A stretch of DNA of 64,000 bases from Puccinia triticina (lineage: Eukaryota; Basidiomycota; Pucciniomycetes; Pucciniales; Pucciniaceae), in contig NC_070562.1 of assembly GCF_026914185.1 (NCBI RefSeq), positions 558,001-622,000 on the forward strand, in the 5' to 3' direction. The notes beneath the pieces were generated by a model that had not been told where the DNA came from, made no database searches, and saw only the letters and a list, made by a program, of their open reading frames with translations. The translations under genes were made by a program, and so were the position numbers. This document shows, in pieces, positions 44,264-55,835 of this stretch. The stretch's first letter is position 1. Each line of letters begins with the position of its first letter.

Positions 44264-44900
44264 TCAAGGTCATAGATGTGCAGCCAAGTTCAACGAAGCA
44301 GATTGCTTCAACATACTTGGTTGTTGGTGTGTAGTTGAGTTGCAAATTGCTTCAACCGAGTCTTGGTGTGTAGTCAAGTCCAATGAAGCAGATTGCTTCA
44401 ACAGACTTGGTTGATGGTTTGAGCTGAGTCCAATGAAGCACAATGCTTCAACGGACTTGGTTGTTGGTTTGAGCCAAGTCCAATGAAGCACAATGATTCA
44501 ATGGACTGCACTGCAAAAAAAACTTGGTCAACTGCTTGCAGTTGACACACAGGATACTTGAGTCAAGCTGCCATTGTAACTCCACCTGGATGCACAAGTG
44601 CCTTTGTTGGCACAGTCACTGTGCAAGGTGCCCAGTGACTGTGCATGCAAGCTTGGGTTGAGTCAAACCTTGAGTAAGGCTGGTGTAACACCACAAGCTT
44701 TCTCAGAGTTACCACATGTCAACTGCTCACAGTTGACACGGTTTTTTTTTTGCAGTGCTGGGTTGTTGGCAATGAAGCACAATGCCAAGTCCGATGAAGC
44801 ACAACTGGGTTGTTGGCAATGAGCACAATGCTGCGGACTTGGCTCACACCAACAACGCTTCAATGGACTTGGTTGTTGGTGTGAGCAGAGTCCAATATGG
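44264..44900. repeat. GAAGCANATTGCTTC minisatellite, split by a MITE
   Basis: Units of about 50-58 bp contain AAGTCCAATGAAGCA, ATTGCTTCAA, and GACTTGGTTGTTGGTTTGAG. GAAGCA and TGCTTC form a short stem in each. The array resumes after the CACTA-like MITE at 44509-44757. Confidence 0.75.
44509..44757. mobile_element. CACTA-like MITE, short copy B
   Basis: 249 bp with ends CACTGCAAAAAAAACTTGGT and GGTTTTTTTTTTGCAGTG, flanked by CTG (44506-44508 and 44758-44760). It is the near-identical sister of 32840-33086. Confidence 0.85.
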
Positions 44901-45733
44901 ATGGCCTGAGCAATCTGGTTGAACAGAGAGAGAGCCCGTTCAAGCAGTCTGCCTAGGTGATGTCTCACCCAAATCTGCTTGAACGGTGTGTTAATACAAA
45001 AAAACATTGATGCAGGTGTTACTTGAACGCTTGTGTTACTTGCATGACAGATTTTGTACAGGATATCAACGCTGGCGTTACTTGCATTGACAGACATTTG
45101 TACTGTTTTGTTGGCCCCCAGAGGCCATTTCTTTATTTACATGTAGATTGGAAAAAAGACTCCCATATGTCACCACAACCAACTTGGGGAGTTGTTCTTC
45201 CAAGTCAGTTTTTGATTTGGGAGTTGTCCATACCAATATTCTATCATTTTTTTCCCCAGGAATGGAAGTCATCTACCCAGAGGGCCTCTTTGGGATTTGT
45301 CCGCAGGCACTCACCACATCCAAAAACAAGTCATGTCTGCCGGACAGGTTACACTGTCCTGTCAGCAATACATGACATGGAGGACCTGTAATTTCACAAG
45401 TCTCCTTTTCATGCAGACATGTAAGCATGTCACGTACGCAGTGACTGTGCAGAGGGGTTCACAGAGCTGTCACTCTCATGACAGCTACATGACAACCTGT
45501 CATGTAATCCTGATAGTTCATGCATGTGCATGTCTTTCATGATTTGTGACATGACTGCACAACCTGTAGTGCAGTCAAGAACTGGTTTTGCATGTGGTGA
45601 CTGCAACCCTTGTATAATATTGCTATGTGACATGTAAACCGGGCACTACAACCCCTGTACAACATTGTTATGCAACATGTAACCCATGTCAATTGAACAG
45701 CTTCATTCTGAACCAACCAATGCTATCATGTTA
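44901..45733. other. No gene seen; CATGACA-rich
   Basis: Many copies of CATGACA, TGTCATG and ATGTAACC-type words between 45040 and 45690, in both orientations. No coding frame with family resemblance. Confidence 0.4.
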
Positions 45734-45905
45734 TTAAGCCTTGTTTGGATGCCGTGTTATACATGATAAAGGTGTGTATTTATCACACACAACCCCCGGG
45801 GGTTCCAGAAATTTTGCTGGGGACAGGGGCCAATTTTGATCCACGCATGATAAATATGCCCATTTATCACATATCATGGGTGTGTCCAAATGGGACCCAT
45901 GATGA
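45734..45905. mobile_element. Degenerate PIF-like MITE
   Basis: TTAAGCCTTGTTTGGATGCC at the left and GTCCAAATGGGACC at the right form weak inverted ends. TGATAAA and TTTATCA stems lie inside. It resembles the TAA-flanked GGCCCCGTTTGG elements, but the ends have diverged. Confidence 0.4.
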
Positions 45906-47090
45906 GCTTGGTGGGTCTTGTTATCTGGCAGTTATAAGGGCAGAGCTTGCAGCTCCACTATCCACTTCCACATTCAGCAAAAGGGTTTCACCTCCACTTT
46001 TAAGTCTTGCAATGACCATCCCCTGTCTTCCTACCCCCAAGAGCAGACTCAGGGTGTAATAGTTATCCAGGTTGGGTTTGGGTCAAAAATTAACAGCACC
46101 CAAACCCAACCCAATGTTTATGCTGAATTGGGTTGGGTCAGGCAGATTTGCAAATGTGCGGCCCAAACCCATCCTGCGGCAATTCCAGGTTGGGTTGGTT
46201 TGGTTTTGGGTCATCAGATAACCCAATGGGTCTTGGGCCCAAGTCAAGTATCCCCAGTTCCATCCCACCAGGATCCTCCGGAATGAAAAGACCCTCCAGG
46301 AAAGCCTCACACAACTTGCAAGGATATCGACTGCTGAAATTTCTGCCAAAAAAAAATCACATTGGTGCTTCGCTTTTTGCAAGTCCCTGAGATGTAAAGG
46401 TATTTTTAGATTTTCCTGTCTGAGGCTTGCAGCTTAACCAAGTCCCTGGTGAAAGCAGAGGGATTTCTGCACAAGTCACCCACACGCTATTGATGCATTC
46501 AATGGCCATTGCGAAATATTTTTGGAAAAAATAGACACAGCACTAAAGGGTCAAACAGTCAGGCAAATTAAAAGATACAAGATGGTCTTTACTGCAGTGC
46601 TTTTTTTGGTTGGTTCGAGGTCGTGAGCCAGTCTCCTCAAAAAAGCAGAGAGCTCCAAGACAGAAGTCACAATACCCGAAGAAATAACCAGATGGTGTGA
46701 CCGATCAAAAGGAAGAGATTTAAGCCAGTCAGATTACGCAAGTGCTACGAAATAAAAAGGGTGTATTGATATTTAAGTAAATGGGAAAGATTACAAAAAA
46801 TATGTGGGTTTTTTGAGACCCACGACAATCACAGGCAAAAAAAGAGAAGTGTCGATGGAGAGAAGACCTCGTCAGGAGGAGGAGGATAGTGACAACAGGA
46901 TACTGAATGGGAGGAAAAAAGTAAAGCGTTGGACGACCTGCATGACGAAGAGAAGAGACAACGATGTAATCGAAGACAAATGATTTGATGGCGAAAGCGA
47001 AGGGGGGGACGGGGTGATGATTTTTGGAGGGCCACAAAAATAATATAATGAAGGGAGGGGTGGGGTGTGAGCTCTGAGTATGAGCTTTCC
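45906..47090. other. 3' flank of the glycoprotein gene; no gene seen
   Basis: GGTTGGGTTTGGGT and its complement recur at 46066-46210. The remainder is non-coding; the ORFs are unrelated to any family I know. Confidence 0.4.
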
Positions 47091-48819
47091 TTAAAGGACC
47101 ATGGCAGTCGCAAGGACAGCACATCCAAAGAGGGTGACAGACGAGAGGACCACGGCAGCGGCGGTGCTTCCGGGGGCGTTGCTACCAGCAGGCGAAGAAG
47201 ACGAGGACGAGGACGAAGACTTGCCGCCACTTGCTGCATTAGAGCCCTTTCCTTGAGTTGGGGCAGTGGAGGGGGCAGTCAGTTGGGGAAGGTCGGGCCA
47301 TAGGGCCTTGGTGTCAGTGAACGTTTGGCAGTTGGAGACAGCTGGGATGGCCGCCTTATATGGGATCGAGCTATAAGGACGTAGGAACATTTGTCAACCA
47401 CAGGTCGAAGAGCTTGTTTGTTCCCAGCTTTGATGGGCTTACGTGATTGGGCCGAGTGACTCCGGGGGCTGTTGGTAAGTCTTGGTGACCCCGTTTTCGA
47501 CGTAAGTACCGGCAGGCAGTTGGTTTTCACCCTGGCAAGATGTAAACGTTCCATTGATCGACTCGTAGTGAGCGGGTGCGTTGTATGTACATCCAATTCG
47601 GTCGTAGATGTCTGAAGGAACGGTCGAGGTAAGCTTCAAGGCATTGGTACTATGAAATCTAGAGGATAAACCAATGGCTCACGTTGGCAAAGTTGGGCAG
47701 CATTGGGGCCAGCGGGGTCACAAGCCTTGTAGCAGAAGACGCCAGCTCCGATGAAATAACTCCACTCGATCACTTGGGTATAAGCAGGTCCTCCGGGCGT
47801 GTTGAACGCGCTGGAGTACATCAACGCGCCCAATGGATTTCCTCGCTGGTCGGCCCCGTGGGGGTCTTCTTCACCTCCAGTGTCGTTGGCTTGAAGGTTG
47901 AGGGCGGTCTGTTGGATGAATCCAACGGCTTGGATGTATCCAGGTGTTCGAGTACTGATGTGATTGTTCAATGAGTTAGAGCGTCTGGTCAACTTAAACA
48001 GATTGTTTCGGACTGACACTTGGAGTCCAGTGATCGCTCCAGCAGGAATCAGTCTAGTACCAAACTTCTTGGTAGTGCAGTAAGCCACCATTTCTCCTTC
48101 GATGTTTCCAACAATTGAGTCTGGTTTAGAGGCACCCCATAGGCAGAACTGTAATTATCAAGAAACCAGCACAGGTAAGCAAGCGTCGGAAGTGAAGGGG
48201 AAAACGGGGGAAATACTTATCTTGGATCGAGTTCATAAAGGTGGTCTGGCACATAGAGTCCTGATTCTGGGTCGTTGCATTGCACCTGTTGTAACCTGAA
48301 CGAGTGAGGAAACAAAGGAAATGGGGTCAGCATACTGTAACCAATTGATGTACATCATCTATCATGGCGGGGCAAGGTCATCGACAGATGACTAATTCGA
48401 GATTAAATGTCCTGTGACAGGAAAGTTAAAGTTTCTCGCAAACGATTGACGTGCAGGAACGACAGTCTTCACGAGAATTTGCAGATCCGGAGACGTGAAG
48501 ATAAAAATTTGTGAATGGATATGAGTTGACGACCCGACCAACCTTGTTGTGTGCCACGTGGTCCGTTTCCGGTATCAGCTTGGTATGGCAGGTTGGGCCA
48601 TGTGAAACGTTTCAGGTACAAAGGAACATCGCCTGAAGTCGAGCTCTGTCCATCGCCCCCTGCTGGGGCGGCAGCTGTGACAGCGGCGGGTTGGGCGGCG
48701 GCCGGGGCAGCAGCTGGTGCTGGGTTGGCATTCCCGGGCTGTATGGGCTGAGACTGAGCGAGTGACTGTCCGGCGGCACAGAAGAGAGTGACGAGAAGGA
48801 GTTTATGAACGGAGATCAT
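47091..48819 (-). CDS. Macrofage-activating-glycoprotein-like secreted protein, probable GPI anchor
   Basis: Exons on the minus strand (high to low): 48819-48543, 48295-48221, 48150-47683, 47611-47443, 47370-47091; 1,269 nt, 422 residues. The signal peptide is MISVHKLLLVTLFCAAGQSL, followed by an Ala/Pro linker. The core has RCNATTQNQDSMCQTTF, FCLWGASKPDSIVG, GEMVAYCTTKKFGTRLIP, DPHGADQRGNPLGALMYSS, FCYKACDPAGPNAAQLC, IYDRIGCTYNAPAHYES and SCQGENQLPAG. These are the Cys-rich signatures of the basidiomycete MAG-like family (cell-wall or secreted proteins of unknown biochemistry). The C-terminus is a poly-Ser stretch, then a 23-residue hydrophobic tail preceded by GSNAPGST, suiting a GPI signal. 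Three introns are GT-AG. The second (48151-48220) keeps the frame only as ATAAGT...TTAC. The choice of the acceptor at 47612 rebuilds the family's HIYD motif. Confidence 0.8.
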
Positions 48820-51800
48820 GTCGGGTGAGTTGGTACTACGTAATATGCTGAGATATTATCGTGTGATGTCGGTCGTTTGGAATGCGCAAACGTGGATGGG
48901 TAACTGAATGATGTCGCGGAAGTTGATAGTTGGCGAAGGGAGAATTGATGGACAAAGGAAGAAGTTCAACATTAATATTGTCCAGCTACCAGGAAATAAC
49001 TGTCAGGTGGTGGAAAGGTCTGATCAAAGGTGCAGTGTCGGTGGCTATGGAGTCGCTTGGATATATCCGGTGAGCGCTGAAACCGAAGAGCTTGTTGAAA
49101 CAAAGACGCCAGTCTGCCAGCAGGCTCGAGGATGTGGCAACGAAGGGAGGTAAAAAACAGTTGTGGCGATACTACATAGTTCGATCCGGCCGCCAAGGGA
49201 TAGATGCACAGAGGGTTTCCTTGGAATGATGAAAAGGATGCGAGACTTACGAGGTTCCCGAGCCTTGGGTGAGCGTACGTATGAGGGAATAAACTTCACA
49301 AAGATGGGGAGGCAGTAGTCCCTTGGGCAGGACGAGAGCTTTATAGAGGGTTTCTAGGCTCCCCAGAGGAGTACGGTATCAATGCAGCTGGTCAGTTCAG
49401 AGCTGAGACTAGTCTGGAGGGTCAATGAGTTGGGGTCTTGAGCTGTACTCGAAGAAAACGGCAGAAGCGTATGGGGGGCAAGAAAGAGACTGCAAGAAGA
49501 AAAAAATAGACGGCCCAAGCGGGGAGGCGGTGTACAGTTAAAACAGGGACGACCTCCAACGCCTTAAAATATGGCACCTGGCCACCTACATACATAGATT
49601 CTATGAATGAACAAGAATACAACACCAACCTGACTACCCAGCATATGATCGCGTCCTGTCACGACGCCGTAGGGCGAGGAGGGTTGGTTGTTGTGAAAGA
49701 TTTCTTTGAAAAAAATGGAAGAAAGTGAAGAGATGACGACGATGGTTTGTGTAGAAATTGAGCTTACAGATTGAACAACTCCAAACGGGCCTGGCTCGTG
49801 TTGGAGGAGTGGATTATTAAACTACGCCCGGAGTCGACGGGGGGAGTGGAGACTGTATAGATTAAGGTAAAGAGAAGTGGATGGATGGATGCTATAGGGG
49901 GAAGCTACAAGAGAAGATATAGGGCGCTGTGCAATGTCTGTAGGGGTTCTTTTTTTCCTACTCAGATTGCTACAATTTACTACTATGTATTACGATTATG
50001 TATTATTGGTGGATGTGTCTGTGTATTATGAAGACAGATTGAGTTTTGAGCACTGGGATGAAAAGACCCAAGAGGTCAATGTGTCTGGAGGTGAAGGGTG
50101 TCGAGGATTGGCCGGTGGAAGGGATGGATTGGGAAGATGGCACGGGGAGAGAAGCGGGAGGAGCTCGAAGGAGGGCGGTCTAAAAAGCACAGGATGAGAG
50201 CCGAAGACTTTTGCTGGAGAGATACAGGATCTGGGCCGTCTCACTGCCAGTGTGAGCTGGTCGGTAGCGACTGTGTGTGTGGAGGACGACTGTGCACGGG
50301 GTGTGTTGAAGGGATCTACTGGGGGTCGTGAAGGGATTGGTGGATGTGGGTGGATAATTAATGATGATAATCAGTTTTTGTACACTTCGAATAGATAGAT
50401 TGAGTTCTTTGAAGTTGCTGGCCCAGGCTGGAGGGTGTGAATGCTTGGGTTCGAGCTCCTCCAAAAATGACGACGACGATCGCTAGGAGCAACAGTGGGT
50501 CGAGCAAGAACGAGGTGGGTGCAGCCGATTTCGGTTGGTTGAACATCAGCTTTTAAGCCACTGCTCTGTATCCTGCTAGATAAATACTCGGCTTTGAAGC
50601 TGTTTGTGAGTTCTTTGGGTCGGGTTTTCTGAATCTTCCACAGCGGCGCTTGTGAAATGGGACGATCGGGGGCCGAGAGAGAGAGAAAGACAGCGTTGTA
50701 TCGATCAATGCGACGCTGTGTTGAGGAGAGCGTCCGCCAGGATATCTTCTCTCTGGAATGCTTGCAACCAACCGAAAGACTATGTATGGTCAGAGAGTGG
50801 GGAAGGCGAGCCAGAGGGCGGAGTCAAGAAACTAAAATACTAATTATGGCAAGCGTCCCTTGGAGGGGCAGCCCTTTTACAGCCGAGCGGCAGACAGAGG
50901 CGGGCGTGGGTATCGCGCCAACGTGCTGCCGGCCGGGTAGAACTAGACAGTGAGATCCGTTGACCATCAAGCAATCTGTCAGTGTCAGGACTCAGCCCGG
51001 CCCCTTTTCATTGTGTTATATTCTCATCCTCCGGGCACCTTGCGAATACGCTCCTCGTCCCCATCCTTGGCTGCTCCCAATAGATCCAACAGAGTCGCAC
51101 CACGAACTCGGCCAATTTCTTACAATACCATGTCCATCTCTCAATGCCGTCAAACGCTGAACCGCTCGGAGACTGTCTCGACGCCTTGATAGGGCAGTCA
51201 TGACTCAAACCCTAGTTGACGGTTATATCAGCCAATTTTATCTGTGTTTGTTGACATCAGAATGACATTTTTGTAAGCATCCACTCGGCCCCACTGGAGA
51301 AGCCTTTGGATCTGCATCTCTCCGGTCCCAAGTTAGCACAACCGGTGGAGCGACTCGTCCGAGTCCATTATGTCACCGGATGGTGATCGTTTATTACACT
51401 GGAAGAAGAAAAAAAGAGAAAAAGCCACTTTCAGGTTCTATGCCTGTTGCGTAAGTGCTCGACTTTGCTGGATAATCCATTCGCAGAGCATACAATAGAT
51501 CATGGTGTCATGGTCAACTGCTGTCACATCTTTCTTGCAAAGAGCTTTCTTTCGGCACCCGACCCGGCCAATCCGAAGAAACATGGGCTGTGTATCTTCC
51601 GAATGGAGTGTGGATCGCACTGTTGGTCCAATTCCCATTTCTTTGCTTAGGGGTGAGTGACAAATCATGCAGCGCCATCAAAAGGATAAAATCTCTTGGA
51701 CCCACCAGCTGATCTCACTCACCCGATCGACCCAGCAGAGCGGGCTGGTGCGTGGAGAGACGTTCATGAGCTCTTCAGCTCGGCGGACACAGGGCCGGGC

Positions 51801-53151
51801 TCGGAGGCCCGAGGAGTTTCGCTTTTCGGTACATGATCGATACAAGCTTGAAATCAGCAATCTTGCGATGTGATCCAGGTGAACGAGCTCGGTCGGAGGT
51901 CTTGCCAACTGTCGAAGCGACGAGTGGTCTTGGCGAAGAGTGGTCTTAGCTTCCGCTCGCTCGCGGCTTGATCTTGAGAATCAAAAGGAATTTTGCTCAT
52001 GGCAGGCCGCCGCCGGCAGCGGTTAAGAGATACCCGTGTTTCTCCGGGGTCACGGGGGCGAGCTCCGCTTATTGACCACTTCACCTGGACGTCCTCGCGG
52101 TCCATACTTTCCCTCAGGATTATTCGCTCGATCTCGTGTTTATGTAAATAATAAAATGATGCTACTTATGACGAATTCGGCCCAATATTCGAGCTCCTCG
52201 GCTCCTCACGTATCCACACCATCCCAGCATCTTCAGGTGGCCTCCACTCGTGCAGACCGAACGATGCAAATTGTTGGATGTCGAGACGAGACCTAATCGA
52301 AATTCTGCACTCCCCTTTCTGATCTCAAGCCAGTCAAGCAAGATTCGCGAGGAGGTCACTTGATCACCATCAGGTCTAATCTTCGTTAAGGTGTGGATGA
52401 TGTCACTTCCCAATCCGGCACAATAAAATATGTACCCTGGATCAATGATGTCATATCCAGAGATGGGGAAGAAGAGTAGTCACTGTTGTCTGTCAGTAAA
52501 TTTGTTTCTTTTGAGTTTTGACCCATGACTGGTCAATAATCCAACTGGTCTGAATCTGGCTGGCTGAATTGAGCTACAACATCCTGGCAGTTGAAGCATT
52601 GCACGTCAAAAGGAAATCGATGTTGGCCAGAAAACATGTGCCTTGGTAAGGAAGAGGATGTGATACGATCACAGTCTCAACACGCAGCTATCTTTCTGCT
52701 CGTATTGTGGCACTGCCATGGCACAACGGCCGTTTCTCATGACCTAGTCATCCGCACGTGTTTGGAACAAGACTGGATTAAATATGTAACCACCACCACC
52801 ACAACAACAACAACAAACATTTGTTGCTTTACAAATTCAATTTTTCGTGCCCATCCAAGTTGAGTTGCTTTCATATCAGTGATAGAGAGCGAACAAATCT
52901 TTGCTCAGTGCAGCGCGACACATATCAAGTCTTCCGCATGCGACCGCAAGGAGCAAGAATGAAAAAAAAAAACAAGCGCATTATGGGCAGAAAATCAAGC
53001 CAAATACTATTTTCTCCTTCTGGCGCTATCCTTCGTTTATTCTACGCGTACGAAAAAATAAGAACTGTAAGCGAAAAAATCTGTGGTTGTTTGAGTTGTT
53101 TTAGAGACTCGCATTGTTTTGCCAAACCATGAAATCTCCTCTTACACACAC
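48820..53151. other. Intergenic; no gene supported
   Basis: About 4.3 kb between two minus-strand genes. All ORFs are under 100 codons and none looks like a family. A (CCA)n(CAA)n microsatellite is at 52790-52818. The interval is GC-balanced and lacks the terminal repeats seen elsewhere, so it may simply be regulatory and untranslated sequence. Confidence 0.45.
49340..49345 (-). promoter_or_regulatory. TATA box, candidate, of the glycoprotein gene
   Basis: CTCTATAAAGC on the minus strand, about 520 bp upstream of the start codon. A GTAAGT at about 49250 downstream of it could open a 5'-leader intron. The distance to the ATG makes the link tentative. Confidence 0.35.
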
Positions 53152-54943
53152 TTAAGAAAAATTGAGTCGGGACGGGGCTGGATAGGTGCGACTTTCGGTG
53201 AGGTTCGGGGTTGGCTTCTCGGGTTTTCTGGTCGGAGTTTCCGGTGAGGCCGTGCTTAACGAAGAGGGAGAAAGGGCTTTCGACGATAATATCCAATCGC
53301 TGTATCTCGGCCTGGTCGGAGTGGTCATTTCCTCACAGCATCGCCTGCAAGTATCCGTTTGTGTTTTGTAGCCTAGGTCTGGATCGATCGGGGGACCGGC
53401 GGCCGTCATATCCCAAGCAACAGCTGGCATCTCGGGCAATGGAATCTCTGCAAGCGAGAGCTCGCGCTTGCGAGTACCTTTCGAAGGAGTGTTTTTAGTG
53501 AAGCTGGTAAGTACTAGATATCTCAATTCGCTGGCGTCGTCTGGTCCTGGATTGCTTTCGACTTCATCCTCGAATTCCCACTCTACAGGCTCCTTCCCTT
53601 TCGTGTGTGGTGGTTCAGGCTGGAAATGGCTCCATGTTGACCTGGCACTGCTCAGCTTTGAGCGTTTGGTGATGCTTTCCTTCAACCTGGTGAGCAAATA
53701 GGAGGCTCCAGTTGATTGGTTGCTACCCCCTTCCCTGCGGCGTCGATTAATCCCAAACTCGTTAAAAGTGGCATCGGCGCCGATATCGTCGAGATCTGTA
53801 ATCAGATGCGCGCGACTTCCCTTGCGTCCCGGCGAATCCATATGAGAAATACAATGTGTTTGTTTATGGCTTGAAAGACGCGAATTCGGGCCCATATTTG
53901 TACTTGAGTTCATCCAGGAATCTTTCGATGCACCCATCCCCCATCTTCCAGCCTTCAAGCGATACCTAGATGGACCAAGATCAGCCGTGATAGAGGGTTT
54001 CACAGTTTTCTTTCCAGACGTGGTTTCATTTGTCGATTCTTTTTCTTCGTCGATTTCTTTCAATGAATCTGTCGCGCATCCTCGTCGGTAATTCAAGTAA
54101 GATTGTAACGGGTTTCGCTTCACTTTGTTTGAATTCAATCCAGGGGAAGCGCCAGACTGATCGACACCCAGGTTAAAACTGGCCGTTTGCTCGGCTCTAC
54201 CGTTAAAAACTTGACGCATCGATTGATATCGCTTTGGTCCCGTACGGCCCGACCTGATAGCAGCCCATTCAGATCCTGGATCGCGTGTCCAACGGAGACT
54301 TTTCCACCTTGAGGATCTATCACTAGCCCAATAACCCGCACAAAAGATTATCCCAAAAACAAAAAGGAGCGCGATTAAAGTAGTTGCAACGGCTCGGCTA
54401 GAGGTATGTGTAGTTGGTGCTTGTTCGACTCCAAGTGAATTGATTGCAGGTGTACTGGTGGGGAGTAAGCTATGTAGCGGAGTCGAAGCCAGCTTAGCGA
54501 AAGAAATTGTTGAAGAGTTTTGGCCAACAGCCAGATCGGTCTGCTGCAATTTCGACAATGAATACGCGTCTGTAGAGCCGCTGAGTTGGAGTTGAGGAGC
54601 TCCAGTCGGGAGTGGGGCAGCTGAGTTTAAACTAGGCTTTGGAGTCGGTGCTAGTGGAATTGAAGTTACTACATCCACTGACTGTCCGTAATTTCAACAT
54701 ATAAAGGGAGGGAGGAACCTCAGTATGCAAAGATTGGATAGTCTGTCGAGTGATTTTTTTGGCTCACGGTGACGGTTGCTATCATACCATTGGGGTTGAT
54801 GTTCGAAACAAGCGCGGCCATCGTAGGATTTGATGAAAAATCAGAAATACACCCAAGACTCAATGATAGCTTGGCGTTGAATTTTCTTCTTCGATGTTTA
54901 TCCGGATTTGATTGGTAGCTTCCAAACAAAGCTCGCTAAAGGG
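53152..54943 (-). CDS. Single-pass membrane protein, basic cytosolic tail, 5' end unresolved
   Basis: The main exon (54681-53152) encodes 508 residues from its first Met plus SVDVV upstream. A GT-AG intron (54682-54767) joins it in phase 0 to an exon ending NPNGMIATVT (about 54943-54768). Seen: a Ser/Thr/Pro-rich stalk, one membrane span at about residues 97-117 of the main exon (VATTLIALLFVFGIIFCAGY), followed by Arg/Lys (topology out-in), then a 390-residue disordered tail. The tail is rich in Ser, Arg and Thr, with EWEFEDEVESNPG and a C-terminal Pro-rich part. The ectodomain exon has LGCISDFSSNPTMAALVSNI. Further upstream, 55139-54960 shows CFLISAAIG, WWACRICCTDGQNW, probably the Cys-rich ectodomain, but I could not join it without a frame change. 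The function is unknown; the stalk/TM design is sensor-like. Confidence 0.6.
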
Positions 54944-55363
54944 GTGTTCGAATATTGTTGTGATCACAAACCGGGAAATGCCATCGAATGGGACTTTGCA
55001 CACCTCGTTTCATGCTAGCCAGCGCTTCTGTTTTCCAGTTCTGACCGTCGGTGCAGCAGATTCTGCAGGCCCACCATGACTGTCCGATGGCAGCAGAGAT
55101 CAGGAAGCAGGAAAGATTGTTCACCAACCCCCTGTGATATTGTGCTGGGTTAATGAAACTTAAGGCCGTGGTTGTATGTATGTTGTTAGTATATTTGACG
55201 AGTAACAATGTCCTCCTCGCCGAGAAAGAGTTTGATCAAGAGTTCAGTTGCTTGCCCGTCGCGCAGGGTTTACTCTCGTTCAGTCAGATTTCTACTAAAC
55301 TGATTGGTAATGATTTGTTTCATGACCCAACCAAAGCCTCATGTCTTCCCTGCGAGCATTTGA
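54944..55363 (-). other. Probable 5' exons of the membrane protein, unresolved
   Basis: Open segments with ISAAIGQSWWACRICCTDG (about 55100) and, in another frame, EVCKVPFDGISRFVITTIFE (about 54980) look like one Cys-rich ectodomain split by a one-base shift. TATACTAAC at 55185-55193 on the minus strand could be an intron branch site. No confident start codon lies between here and the copia LTR at 55364. Confidence 0.4.
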
Positions 55364-55470
55364 TCTAGAGCGAGATAGTGGTTAAGAATCTAGTTTTCAA
55401 ATTCCCCCGGGGGTCGAACCCCCCTACAACGCCGTGCCTAAGTACAAGATTTGTTGTGTAAACCCCAACA
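55364..55470 (-). repeat. copia 3' LTR
   Basis: Minus strand TGTTGGGGTTTACACAACAA to CTCGCTCTAGA. One extra A in the stem GGGTTCGACCCCC distinguishes it from the 5' LTR. The hairpin GGGGGTTCGACCCCCGGGGG is internal. Confidence 0.95.
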
Positions 55471-55481
55471 TTCCCCCCCAC
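55471..55481 (-). other. copia polypurine tract
   Basis: GTGGGGGGGGAA on the minus strand directly precedes the 3' LTR, where plus-strand synthesis starts in LTR elements. Confidence 0.8.
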
Positions 55482-55835
55482 AACAAACAACCCAACCCAT
55501 GTGAATAAAGTGAAAGAGGAATGAAAGAAAGGACAATAGAAACAAACAGAGAGTAAAAAAATAAGGAATAAGACGTAGAAGAAAATTGAAAAAAACAAAA
55601 TTTGAAAAATAAACCAGACCATTTATGCTCAAATAAGACCACAGACATGAAATAGCAAAGAAATAACAACAACAACAATTCCACGCCATCCACGCATTCC
55701 TCCGTCCTGAGTTTCAACGTCCCAAAACAGTCCATCTGTGGCGTCGCAGAAAGAAAACCGTACCAAATGCTCACTGGAGTGGCTGGGTGAACCGCTACTC
55801 CAGTGCAACCCCGCAGGTGCATAGTTAAGGGAATG

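Noticed and set aside
46040..46286. Possible gene in the GGTTGGGTTTGGGT region
   Set aside because: The frame is made of the repeated word and its complement.
46729..47239. Minus-strand ORFs of 131-136 codons
   Set aside because: They lie downstream of and overlap the end of the glycoprotein gene in other frames. The Ser/Pro/Arg-rich part is the antisense-phase image of the poly-Ser exon and flank.
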